From Galbula dea (Eukaryota; Chordata; Aves; Piciformes; Galbulidae), in contig VWZX01009108.1 in the NCBI GenBank assembly GCA_013399015.1, positions 2,906,822-2,970,821 on the forward strand: a DNA stretch of 64,000 nucleotides. The letters run 5' to 3'. Below are positions 39,481 through 51,700 of this stretch, piece by piece. The notes beneath the pieces were generated by a model, which saw nothing but the letters and a program-made list of their open reading frames with translations, searched no databases and had not been told where the DNA came from. The stretch's first letter is position 1; every line of letters starts with the position of its first letter. The translations under genes and the position numbers were made by a program.

Positions 39481-39839
39481 TTGTGCATAGCTACACTACA
39501 TGTGGGGTGCATTGCTTTTATGTGGGCTATGCTGCTTGTTCATGGGGTGCATAGCTCACATTTGGGGTGCATTGCTTTTATGTGGGTTATGCTGTTTGTT
39601 CATGGGGTGCACTGCTCACATTTGGGGTGCATTGCTTATATGGGGTTATGCTGCTTGTTCATGGGGTGCACTGCTCACATTTAGGGTGCGTTGCTTATAT
39701 GGGAGTTATGCTGCTTGTTTATGGGGTGCACTGTTTGTGTGTGGTGTACACTGCTGGCAGTTAGGGTCTGCTGCTGACATGTGGGGCACACTGTTGTGTG
39801 CAGTGCTCTGCTGACAGGTGGGGCAGGCTGGCACAAGGG
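39481..39839 (+). repeat. Minisatellite, about 60-bp unit with nested 20-bp period
   Basis: Four well-preserved units lie at 39481-39540, 39541-39600, 39601-39659 (59 bp) and 39660-39719. Two more diverged units run on to about 39839. Each unit divides into three related parts of about 20 bp, beginning CATGGGGTGCA(C/T), TTTGGGGTGCATTGC and (TG)GGGTTATGCTGC, so an older 20-mer array appears to have been re-amplified as trimers. Because 60 is divisible by 3, several frames stay open here (39481-39684, 39500-39814, 39567-39764 plus, and minus frames between 39681 and 40003). They translate as 20-residue Cys/Gly/His-rich repeats. The single 59-bp unit shifts the frame, which argues against selection for coding. 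Confidence 0.95.
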
Positions 39840-42306
39840 TACACCACTGGCATGCTGGCAGATGTGCCACCCCATGAGATGATGACAGCACTAACAGTTG
39901 CTAAGCGACAGTGTCCTGCCCTCAGGGTATGTTCAGCCAGTGAAGATGAAAAATTCCCACCTAACATTTTAATCCATTTGGCATGTAGATCCACACAAGG
40001 CAATTAACATTCATTTATAAGAACAATGAAATAATGATTTATCAGCTGGAATTGCAAATGACGTACACTTGAGGTTCATTTTGGTTTGCACCATGCATCG
40101 TATTTAGCCAAATCTATGATTAAAGGCCAAGTTCTGAGGTCTTGAAGAATAAACTTCAGCTTTGATGTTGCTGTTCCTGGCAGGATTTTTCACAGAGTTA
40201 GATTTTTGTGGGGGAGTAAAGAGAAATTAGGTGGTTTGCTTTTTCCTGCGATTATGAAATCCAAGAGCATTTTAAATTCAGTGAAGATTTGTCTCTTCCA
40301 TCACAGTGCTATATATGGGGCACAGTATTTTATTAGCAGAGGAGGGAAGAGGGAGGACATAGGGCAAGATTAAAACTGAAATGCAGAAATCATAGTGACA
40401 GGAGAAGAGAGTGCTTTGCTATTTCGAGTTTAGGGAGATTATGCACTGTAGTATTGATCCCACTGTATCCAGAGATCACCCTGCATATCCAGGCACAATC
40501 TGGGGAAGCAATGAGTCAAAATTGTCTCACATTACTCAGTATGTGCTTGTAATGACATTTATCACTTTTTTATTATCATGGATCTCTGATTTTTTAACAA
40601 ACTGCTTATATTGATTTATGGACAAGAAATGGGCCAGAAACAGAAAGACTCCTGTGGCCTTTGCTGGCCTTTGAAGGGAACCCATCTGCAGTAGGTTTGC
40701 ATACTCATATTCAATCACCTTCTGTAATTTTCCTTCCCTAATGTTTCTCCCCATACAATTTGCTGCCTCACCTCTTTCAGCAAGCCTGATATTTTCTACC
40801 ATGCTTTTGATTATTTCCCTGTCTTACTGCTGAGTCATTCTGTTATCCTTTGCCAAACCTTTGCATCCAAAGTGCTATACAACCAAATACCAGCACGTTA
40901 CTGTCTGTGTGATTTACACTCCTGAGTACAGTAGTCTCAGAGGGATCCTTGGTATTCAGGTCAAAACTTGGGAGCCACAATATACTGGCTGCAAAAATGG
41001 TTATGCTGCCTTTGAATGACTGAGGGTAAACAAAATAATTCCTTAACTGAAGTAATATTAAGCTACAGCATTAGAGCAGAAAGACCAAAGTTGCCATCAA
41101 GGTTTCCTTCCATTACTTCAGGTCTATCATGGTGTTTATTACTTTGAATCTGTTGCTTATACCTAGGGAATCAGCATTAGTATCTAACTCTGTGAATGAG
41201 AAAGAAGTTCCCCTCCCAGAGCAGAGGGCAAACCCAGATCTGCAGTCACTTCTACCCCTCCTTCAGACACTGTTGGTCCCACTTCACTGCACAGAGCTAT
41301 TACCATATTGAGCTTTCCCTTGCAGTGGTGCAAAGCTCCTTCCACAGGAGCTTTCCCTCTCTCAGAGTATGTTGAATTGACAAGATTTACTCTCCAAATG
41401 GTTTTTAATGGAAAAATGATAAAGTTCACAACAGATACTATTTGCATGAGATCACTGAGCTAACCTGCATGACATTTGCTCTGTCTACCATCAGTTTGTA
41501 GATGAGCAGCAACTAACAGTCACGTCAAGCCTTGCTAAGTATAGTTCTCCTGATAATTAAACACTAATGTTCTTTTGTGAGTACATTATAATGGAATAAA
41601 TTGCTTCAAGGGAACAATAAACTACAGGCAGTATCTGAAGCATTTTAACAGCACAGAGCATTTGGCTGCTGCAAGATTCACTCGAAGAGAAGAAAGGTAA
41701 TAACATCTCAGAAACAATTTAGAAAACAATCTTCTGCACTTTCAGTGTTTCTAATAACAAACTGGGACACTCCAATGTGTGATTTTACTCAATCACTCCG
41801 TGCCACCTGGAATGGAAACACACATATGATACGACTGCAAAACACTTCGCTGCTCCTCCAGCCCCCAAAACTAACCAAGCTTTGCATTAAACTGCTTCTT
41901 TCCTGCATGAAATTCTTGTTCTTCAGCCTTTATGAGACTAAACTTAATTCATGTGATGCTGAGAACTGTAAGGAGTTGTTCACAGAACTCAAGATACTTC
42001 TCTATGCCTGTGGTTTGCAGATTTGGAAACCTGGGCTAACTCTGAAGAGTAGGTGTTGAGAATCCCAGTGCTGTCAGTGAGGTTTTCTGGCCAGGAAGGC
42101 TCTGTATAGCTGCTGAGCACTTTACAGCATCTCTTAGGACACAGCTCACATAAAATTCAATATAATGCCAGGCAAAAGTCAGGCTCCACACACAGCAACA
42201 TTTATTTGTCTTCAAAAGCAGAATAAATGAAATTAATATCATAGCTTCCTAATACTACATGTGTTATAGAGATGTTTATAAAGGATGGGGAAAGTGTATT
42301 GCATGT
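39840..42306. other. Unique non-coding DNA
   Basis: No gene seen. CpGs are a little less scarce here (for example near 39905, 40062, 40098, 40248 and between 41521 and 41850) but far short of an island. The frame at 41745-42059 (104 codons) has no recognisable domain. Confidence 0.8.
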
Positions 42307-42360
42307 ATCATAGAATCCTCTGGGTTGGAAGGAAATGATATGGTGCATGTACCCATCTAA
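42307..42360 (-). mobile_element. CR1 LINE 3'-end fragment
   Basis: On the plus strand, ATCATAGAATCCTCTGGG at 42307-42324 followed by TTGGAAGG is the reverse complement of a CR1 terminal repeat and adjoining 3' UTR. The match fades within about 30 to 50 bases, so only the extreme 3' end is retained. Confidence 0.8.
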
Positions 42361-43695
42361 TTTAAGATATTATCATGCCATTTTAAAACACATTATATAT
42401 AAACATTGAGCAGAACAGTCAAAAGCAGTCTATTCTCTTGCTGCAGGGCAGTGGTAAGGGATTTGCCTTCCCACCTTGGCTGCTTTAATATTTGAATGCT
42501 GGTGGAAAATACATATTTCTGTCATGCTGCTTTTCTGGAGTAACTGAGTAGAGCTTTCTCTGCTTGAAACCTGTTAGCTGCCACAAACAGCTGATACTAT
42601 GCATGTTTTAAAAGAATAAAACATATTTATTTTTATCATGCCATTTCCAAGCAGTGATAAACATTCTTGCTAAAGTATGGTATAGCAACGTGACTGTAAG
42701 CTGCTCATGTTAAAGACTATCTGGTATCCTATTCAGAAAAGCTATTGTGACTGTTGCTAGGAATATAAAAGTATACAGAGATTGTGTTGATTCATGTGGA
42801 ACAAGAAAAAGAAATCTTTCTTCTCCTGCTCTTTGAGAGTGGCACAATTGCTTGTAGTTTGGCCTTTATCCAAGACAGATGGATTATCACTGGAACAAAT
42901 TTCAGTAAATCCTGCTTGTGTCTCCATAATGTAAGTCCCTAACATTTAACCAATTAAAAGAATTGGTGCTTATAGCTTTAAAGAACTTGTAGGTTAATTA
43001 TGACTCTCTTTGTGGATATGATGGAAGTGATAAAATAAAGCACTTTGTTAGTTAAGGAACCTGCTCCCTGGTTTATGCTGCATGGAGCAGACTACTTTGT
43101 TGAAGGAATTTTTTGTTGCTTGAGGCAGAAAAACATGGGTTGAAGTTCAATTTGTTTTCAATACACAAATCCCCTTCCCTAATATCTATTCTAGCCATAA
43201 AAGTCTTGCAGGATGAGATTGATTTTTTTAAGTTGTAAAGATCCTGTGTTCTTTGATATAAAGAAGCTAAACACAGTGTCTCCTGGCTGTATTCTAAATT
43301 TGAACCCTTCATGTGAACTCTGGCATGCCCTTACATGTTGGATATAGCTAGGATCTGTTCAAGGGTCTTCAAAACCAGAGAGAAATTCTGACTGAAGCAG
43401 TGTCATGTAGAACATTGTATGGAATCCTTGCCCAAACAGCTACTGTTTCTAGAGAGGTAATGGCCCAGGGAATGTCAGTAAACACCTTTTACCATGCTTT
43501 CTGGAAATGATTGGTTGCACCATGAGTGAAAGGATGGCATTCCCTGGAATTGTGGGTATGGGAAGAGATGGAGTGCAACTGAATGTAGTGGTCAAGCAAG
43601 GCACACAACAGAGCTCCTTTGCTTGCACACCAGCAACAACAATGGCAAAGCTCTGCTTTAGTTGAAGCACTCTTAGTATAGAATTAGCTGAGAAA

Positions 43696-43717
43696 ATATA
43701 TATATATATATATATAT
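43696..43717. repeat. (AT)11 microsatellite
   Basis: Eleven uninterrupted AT units flanked by AAA and TTTAAATTA. It is a likely length polymorphism. The Ile/Tyr run in the minus frame at 43449-43754 comes from this repeat. Confidence 0.95.
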
Positions 43718-44491
43718 TTAAATTATCTTGGTTTCCTTTCTTGTTGTGACTCATTCCACTTTGAAGATGTTTTTTCTTTCTAGGGTAAGAAAAGAGACAT
43801 TAAAGCTTTGTTTGAGAAGTGAGTGGGTTCTGGCACATGCTGTTCAAATATCATCAAAAAATCCAGCAGGCACCTAAACTGTAACACACAGAAGCTTCAG
43901 TGGATTCTCCTAGTCACACTGAACAAGGGTTATACCAAATGTTTGCAAAATTTAACACAAAGTTTTTCTGACTGCAGCAGGGAACAGAGGCTCCAATCAT
44001 CATCCACAAAAATTTAAAGCACCTCTTGCTGTGCTAGGTGCTGCACAATGATCAAGTAAGTTGTTGGCACTAATAAAGGCAATCAAACAAAGAAATCACA
44101 TCAGGAAAGAAAAAAAGAGGGGAGTGTGGCTTTGTGATTTGTCAGCTGATTTATCCAAGGACATTCAGATGGTCTAAAACTGGAATATTTAAATTCAGAG
44201 CTCTGTAGTGCTGTTATCTCACTCCTCAAACAACCTCCTGTCTCAAAATGCAAACAAACTTTTACCAATCTGTCCCTTTTTTTGTTCTGCCCAACTTTAT
44301 TACTCTAAACTACAAGAATTTTTTTCTAACCATAGAATTCATCCCAAAAGTTTTCTTTTGTGAAAACTAAGTATTAACTAACATTGAATCTCCATCTTTT
44401 AATTTCACTTCACAAGATCAAATTTTAGACTGTATATTAGTCAAAAGAAATAAAACTAATCCTTTTTCTATGAAATCCAGCTCTGTGTTTA

Positions 44492-44526
44492 CTTTCCTTT
44501 TTTTCCCCCTTCTCTTTTTCTTTTCC
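44492..44526 (+). repeat. 35-nt pyrimidine tract
   Basis: All bases are C or T, including a T-run and a C5 run. No splice-site AG follows directly. Confidence 0.85.
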
Positions 44527-45399
44527 ATTTTGTTCTCTTATATAAAAATAACCCTCTTGGTAAGTAATATCAGTTAAAAGTAATTGCTTAAGGTAGATTT
44601 TGTTTAGTAGAAAAGCAGAAATCACCTTGATTTCCTTGACATCTTCTGTAATGCACATCATATGGATGGCTCCATAACTCTTTCTAATGGCTAATAAAAT
44701 ATGCCACTGGATAGCATACTCATTACATATTAAACTGAGAATTCTGTTGCACAGGAGCTGGTGTGTTATTTGGAAACAATAAACCCAGCATGGAGTTATG
44801 TATTATAATAAGGTTTCTGCTTTTCTGATTATAAAAATACATTTTTTATGCTCTCTCCTTAGCTGGCATTTGAACTTTTCATCTATGCCAAATGAACACA
44901 ATCAAAACATATTGTCTTTACTTACTGATTCATAAGAAGACATCTCATTGTTTCTAAATTTGGCCCCATGTATATATTCCAAAGGTTTTCTTTCTTGTTC
45001 TTTGTTCTGTTTTGCTCTCCAGCTCAGGGGTCAGAAAATTTAAGTTTCCTCTTCTAAAATGTCTTTGAATCACCTACTACTTCCCTGTGCCCTGTTTCTG
45101 TATCCCAGATAGATACATTTGGATTTTATATACATTTATGTTTTGTTTGGTGTTTCCATTCCTCTTCCTCTCCTTCCAGTTGCTAAGATGAGATCCTTAC
45201 AGATGGAGTAGCCTATTTAGAAATAAGACCAACATCCATGATCTTTAAACACTCTCTCCTTTTCCATGTTTTCATCATTTCTTATACCTCTGGTAGCACA
45301 AACTACCTATATATAAATATTTTTCTTTTCCCTCTAAATAATGTAATTTGTAAAATGACTAGAATAATAGTAACTTCAGCATTGTGTTAAGGGGGAAGG

Positions 45400-45730
45400 T
45401 ACTCAGACAATTGACATCATCTAATGGAGTGGTGTAAAGGAAAATTATTTGCATTTATTGTCACTCCTCAGCTTTGTTAATCCAGATTAACAGTCAATAG
45501 GCTCAACACATGGAGAAAGAATAATGAAGAGGCAGTTTCTGCTGAATGGTTTGTGATATGAAAAGGAATTAGCTCACAATGCTGTTATCACCTCTGCAGC
45601 TACTTACTGGGCTTGGCAATTACAGTAGAGATTGATAGTACTTGGTAGCAGAGAGATTGCTTTATTGGCATGTCTCTGATAAATAGACACTAATCCATTA
45701 AACCAATGTCACAATTGATTCTTAGGTAGA
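45400..45730. promoter_or_regulatory. Possible conserved non-coding element (hypothesis)
   Basis: The block contains an exact POU octamer ATTTGCAT (45447-45454), TTAATCC (45477-45483) facing GATTAA (45485-45490) as paired bicoid-type half sites, and CAATTGATT near 45714. It has no open frame of note and no repeat. This density of homeodomain words resembles vertebrate enhancer elements, but without cross-species comparison it stays a guess. Confidence 0.25.
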
Positions 45731-48700
45731 ATGCAGAAGAAAATTCAGGTACTAATCACCACTAACTATTATGAAGAAAACACAATAGCTTATTAATGAA
45801 TTCCATTATGATGGGATAAATTTAGCTAATGCCACCAAATCTATTATATACAAAATGCTACTGAATTTCTTAGTGTTGGAAGAAAACAATTCAGTAAAGT
45901 GTGGGAAAGTCTCTGCTGATTTCTCTATGCTAGATTTCTACAGATTCAAAGATCAACAGCTATTTTCAGTTTGAATGACTTTGAGATCAACAATGAGAAA
46001 AAAATACAGAATACCAATGAGATTTTCCTGAAAGCACTGCCTGCAGGTGGGTGTCTGTCTTGGTCTACACTGAACTGAAACACCCATGCATCCCTGCAGA
46101 CAGCAGAGCCTTTCAGAGTTTAAAGGTGCATTACACAAAAAAATAAAGGCAAATAGATATAAAAATGAGTGCAGAAGAGTTTGATGGAGTAAGGTGCTCT
46201 AGTACAATAGCTTAGTATTCTCCAGGGAAGTCTGAAAAAGCCAAACTTCAAGACACTGTGTGTGGCCACCTAACAAGACTAGAACATCCACTGTAGAGTA
46301 ATGAAGGTTTTCTCTGAATGGGAATCCCAGGTCACACTTTGTAATCTAAATGAATAATTGCTGGCCTCTATTTGAGCTGCAAATGGCATTCTTCAAAATG
46401 AAGACTTGCTGCAACCTGAACAGTTGTCTCCCAGAGAGTCTCCAGCAACAGTCCTGTGCCTGAAGGTCCCTGAGGCTGCCAGCAGAAGCTTCAACAGATC
46501 TCACAGGCACTGCAACAAAACATTTTGCTGCAAGGACATGATAGTGCCAATATTCTCTACTGCAAGGACAAGATCCAGCAGCTCATCAAGTCAGCCTACA
46601 CCAGACTGCCAAGAGACAACCTGAACTCTTACCCAGCAGTACACAGAGGGCTAATGTGCTAGCTTATGTCTCTAAGTAAATAATGAGGACTATTATGTTT
46701 ATTTTATGTTTGCAATAGTCTAATCCTATGCAGACATTCAGTGAATTTTATGGCTCAGCTGGTGTACAGGAACAGAGTCACTAGCTTGAAGATCAAAGCA
46801 ACTTCCCCAGTATTGAAAGAGGTCCATGGCACAACCAGAAATGGGAAGTTTTCCATAGCCTCACCCACTTTATAATCATGTCTTAGACAGTTTTTTGTCT
46901 CCTCCAATGTAGATAGCAAGACAATTAAAGAAAACTTAGTTATTTGAGAGAACAGAAACTAACCAACAGAAAAGGGAGATCTCTTCCACCATAAAAATGG
47001 GTCAGAGACTATTTTTTGGGAGTAGCTCTTTGAAAGCAAGACAAAAGATGGGTTAGGCTTTTCAGCCAAAAAGATGAAATCACTTTAGAGTTTCCAGTCA
47101 TTGTATGTTAACTCAACTCCACACCACAGTGATAACAATGTGGAATCATCTCTGCAAATTCAGATGGATAAGCAAACGTTAATTCATTAATCAGCAACCA
47201 TGTTGAACCTAAAATTTGTGACAGTAAAATAAAAACTAGTTGTGCAAGAACAGATTTTAGAACATGTCTTAAAGCCCAATGATACACATTTCTGTCAGGA
47301 CCTGTAATTTTAAATGAAAAGGTATCATTTTGCTGTTCAGATAATGGAAAATATGTTAACAGTGACTGAAATAGAAGATACTTACCCTGGGATTTTTTCC
47401 CTTCACGGGGGTTCTGATTTGATTCTTAACTATACTGATGTACATGAGGAAAAGTTTAACTGAACTCAATAATGTTTGCCATTTTAATGCTTATATATTC
47501 AAGAAAGAAACAGTTTGTATCTGGTAATCATGTAAGTAAAAAGTGCATAAATTGTTTACACAACCCGAAAATTATCTAGGATAGGAAAAAGGAGATAGAA
47601 AGGTTTACTGTTACACTATGTTGGATCCTAATTTTGTGATATTTTTAAAAATACATCTGCAACTACTTAGAAGACCTAAGAAATACACAAAGTAATATCT
47701 CCCAGACCATGTCAGTCTGGAGCTGAACGTTAAGCACAGCTGATTTAGAGGCAAGGCATGGACTTGGCGGCAGCCGGAAGGTGCCTGTATGCTAACAGGT
47801 GCTGGAACTCCCTTGGTAATAAATGAAAGCACTCTGCAGTAGCATGTTTGTCACAAGGACCTAGGGGCTTATAATTCCCCATTCCTATTTGTCTAGCAGA
47901 GCTTGATTTGTTAACCTTGTAGTGGCCTGTCTTTTCTTCAGTGTTGTACATGAAGTAATTACAGGTTTCACGCTACAATAGGTTGCCAGGGTACCTTCCA
48001 GAGCTTGAGGCATGAAATTACAGACAGATGCCTGCAGTTGTGATGGCTGCATTCATTTGCTTCCTTCACAGGTCACAACTTTGGGTACTTTATTATCCAG
48101 ACTCTGCTCAGCAGGAGTAGGCTTGCTGGGAAGAGTAGCTGGAGTTCCCTCCTATACATGGGTACAGCAAGAGGCCCATCTGCTGTGCTAAAGGAACACA
48201 TGGGATTCTAACATGAAGGTTCTGCATCTCCTTACATGCTAATCTGCATTGCTGCCCTTCATCTTATATGAAGAACACAAACTAGGTTAAACTACACAGT
48301 TTGGAGGAACTGAACTAAGTGAACCAGTCCTTCTAAGTCTGCCCAATCTAAGAAGATTTTTGGGTTGCAGCCAGAGCAGCATGTAGGCAGCACAGACAGA
48401 GCAAGAGATGGCTTTAAGAGTGCCTTAGGAGTTCAGCCACAGAAAGAAGGTTTTGAGGATCTAAAAGTTCACAGTATTGAAATAAAGGCAGCTTGGATAT
48501 TTCTAGGAATTGTCTTACTTGTTATAGGCACAAGTTTCTTCAGAGGAATTCTGTCTTAACATCAAAAAAATATTAAATGAGCAGGTAGGACAATAAAGGT
48601 TGTTAGGAGAACAATGTCTCATGTTGAGCTGTGGACAAAAGACTAGATTCAAACCCTATAATTTTGAACTAAGAATAAAAGTGCATTATATTGCATCTTT

Positions 48701-51700
48701 TGATTGAAAGGATGAATACATCAGTGTTTACTATAACTAGTATATCATGACTTGTTAAAACTAATTGACATTTTGACCAAGTCTTTAATGTGGCTTCAAA
48801 CAGAAATGCAACACAGCCAATACACTCAGTACCAAACTATAATACACAAGAGAAACAACAAGAGATCACCACATATTCTGCTTTCCTTCTCCAAAACTCT
48901 GCTAACAGAGCACTGTAAAGCCTGTTATAGGCTGGCAATTGCTGTAGTAACTTTCCATAGAAAACTGCCCCAGGCAGCACATGAACTTTCTGTCCAATTG
49001 GTTCAAATTCACTTAGAATTTCAAGAACTGCAAAACATCTCACAACTGGAGGCTCCTGGCAAACATTCTAATAGTTGCCACTGTTATCTCTATCTGTTCT
49101 ATTTTTCTCCATGGACAAGATTTCCAAGATAAAATTCTGAAGTCAATTTCATATTTAATACAATTGCAGAAAGCTGCAAAGCTCCAAGCTTTACTCAACT
49201 CACTGAACCTCAGAAAAAATCTCCCTTTTAAACAAAGCCAGTTATTTCTGTGTGCTTGAATGGGATTCATGCATCAGGAAGTTTTTATGTTTAAATATGT
49301 ATGCATATAGAAATTAAGAGCTAGAGCTTAGGTTTGTCTGGCTTCTGATTTAACTCAGAATGCCTGATGACAAGAAGTGAGTTAATTTTACATACCTAAG
49401 GTAAAACTGTACACAAGACAATAGTAAAAAGCATGGGGTCACTAGGGCCAGCAAAGCTAAGATAAATAAATCAGCTGTGACTCTGGTGAGTTGTGATTAT
49501 GTGAAATCTATTCAGATTAAAATTTCTGACCTAAAAAGTATTGAAACAAAGCAAATAGGTGCCTGAGTGCCATAAATACAAAGTTAGCATCACTTGCTGA
49601 CTAGATTTGTAGCCTTTTGCTAGTGTTCCAAGTCTAATCATATTGATGGAGGCATTTAAATCATTACATTTATGACAATATCTACAATTCCCAACTATCA
49701 TGGGTAGTGTCCACATAATCTTTGCCTTGAAGACCTTATTAACAAGGACACAAAATGTGGGAGATGTGAGTAGTGTTATGGGAGTTGGACAACAGCCAAT
49801 ATTCCTGTTGAAAAAAATTCTGTAGGAAACAGCTATAATGTTATTTTCCAATTTCCATCTTATTTTTAAAGATTAAAATGGATTATTTCCTGGTTAACTT
49901 CATGTAAAAAGAAAATTAACCTTGTGCATATTTTTGATTATTGGTAACACTAAAGTTTAATTAAAAAAATCTAGAAATGAAAAGTATAATTACACCAAAT
50001 ATTAAAATATCCCCTTAAGAAAGAGATCAAAATAGAATGAAAGTCTTCCTTTGATTTGACAGTGTAGTCACCTGCACTGGGTAAACTACAGGTAGGATCA
50101 TTCTAAGAGGCAGCAGAGGAATGGAGAACTTCTACTTATGTTCAGTATTTTCTGATTAAATGCCCAAAATCAATGAAGAATAAACCTTCTAACTTTATTT
50201 TCTTTTACTAGCCAGGCTTCACTTGCAATCCTGCTTTAGTCCTTCAGTGCAGACTTTAAAAATTTTCCCATCTTTATTTCAGCCTTTTCATTTCCTCCTT
50301 ATCCACCTGCCACAGGCATTTCCTCCCCAGTAAGCTTTTTAAGGATCTGTTCTTATAAATGAGTTTTTGGTCAGCATGCATACAGCTGGTTTAGGATGTT
50401 TGAGACATCAGCTGGTGTTCTGGAGGCATCAGAAAAGACTGACACGTTGGGGTCTCTGTTTTCTATTATCACCTTTTAATTCAAATCCAGGCATTTATTA
50501 ACACCTTTGTGCAGCAAAGGAGAGATACTCTCTTGTTTATCTGGTGAAAAAGTGCACTGTGACTGGCAGAATTCTAGCAGGGATGGTGCTGCAGTAGCAT
50601 GACTGTGTAATAGTGTGAGCTCAAAAAGGGAAGGTAGAAAACTATATAAATATAAAATTTCTGGTATTTTTGGCTTCCACAGAATATCTGCAGGTATAGA
50701 CAAGGAGATCTCTCTTCTTCCTACAGCCAGCTGCTGTCTGGTACAGCACACAGAGCCCTGTACCTCATTCTCAGCCTGCATCCACATATATACACTACCT
50801 GAACCCAACTTGTCTCTAAAGGATGAATTTAGACCTTATCAAAGACACTTCAGCTCAGAGATCCTGATGCCAGTCTTGTAACAGTGCAAAAGACCTGCAG
50901 GAAAATCACAGAGGGAAAAAGGATGAAGTCTTTTTCAAGTGGCCAAGAATAAACATGCTTTATACCAGAGAGAAGCAGAGCAGTAGTCTCTCAGCTGGTG
51001 TCAGGGGTGTCCTGGGTAGACTCAAAAGCAGATGGACAGCAGGAGATTGCAAAAATCTATGTTGCTTAAGTTACAAGTGGATAAACTTCTTTTACCACAT
51101 TTATGCTTCTCTGTGGCAGTGGCCATTGTAAAACAGCATAGATCCAAGGCTCTAGATTGAGAAACAGGCACCTCACCAGAAAAAATGGCTTGGTGTGTTT
51201 TGTTACTCAGTGTCACTGCCATGTAGGAGCTAGCAACATTCTGGCTGTTCTCCCTTGGTGATGTCAAAGATGTCTTCACAAAGCTTCCTTTGTATCTGCT
51301 CTTTTCTGTGTGGATGATGCTCACCACTTCTAAGAGTATTTGGGACCCTGGGTCTGAAGCAGGTGGGTGAGGAGAACAGAGAGAAAACAGAATTGTTCCT
51401 ATGAGAGGATATGAGAATGTAAAACAAAATAAAAGGAAAAGGTCAGAATCTGTTAACCAGTTCAAAGTCCAAGGGAAAGAAAATCCATAGCTGAGCACTT
51501 TACATTTGACCTTCTAGCAAAAAGAGTTCATTCCTGCTGCTGCCTTGATGCCATCACCTGAGAGGCTTTGAGAAATATTTCACTGTTTCTTCCACGGCTT
51601 CTTCAGTTCTGTCATGTAAACAGCTACCACTGGATAATCCTTACAGTGTTCAGCTAAAAATATTGAGATTAACTTCTTGTTCTGGTAACTCAAAGCAGGT

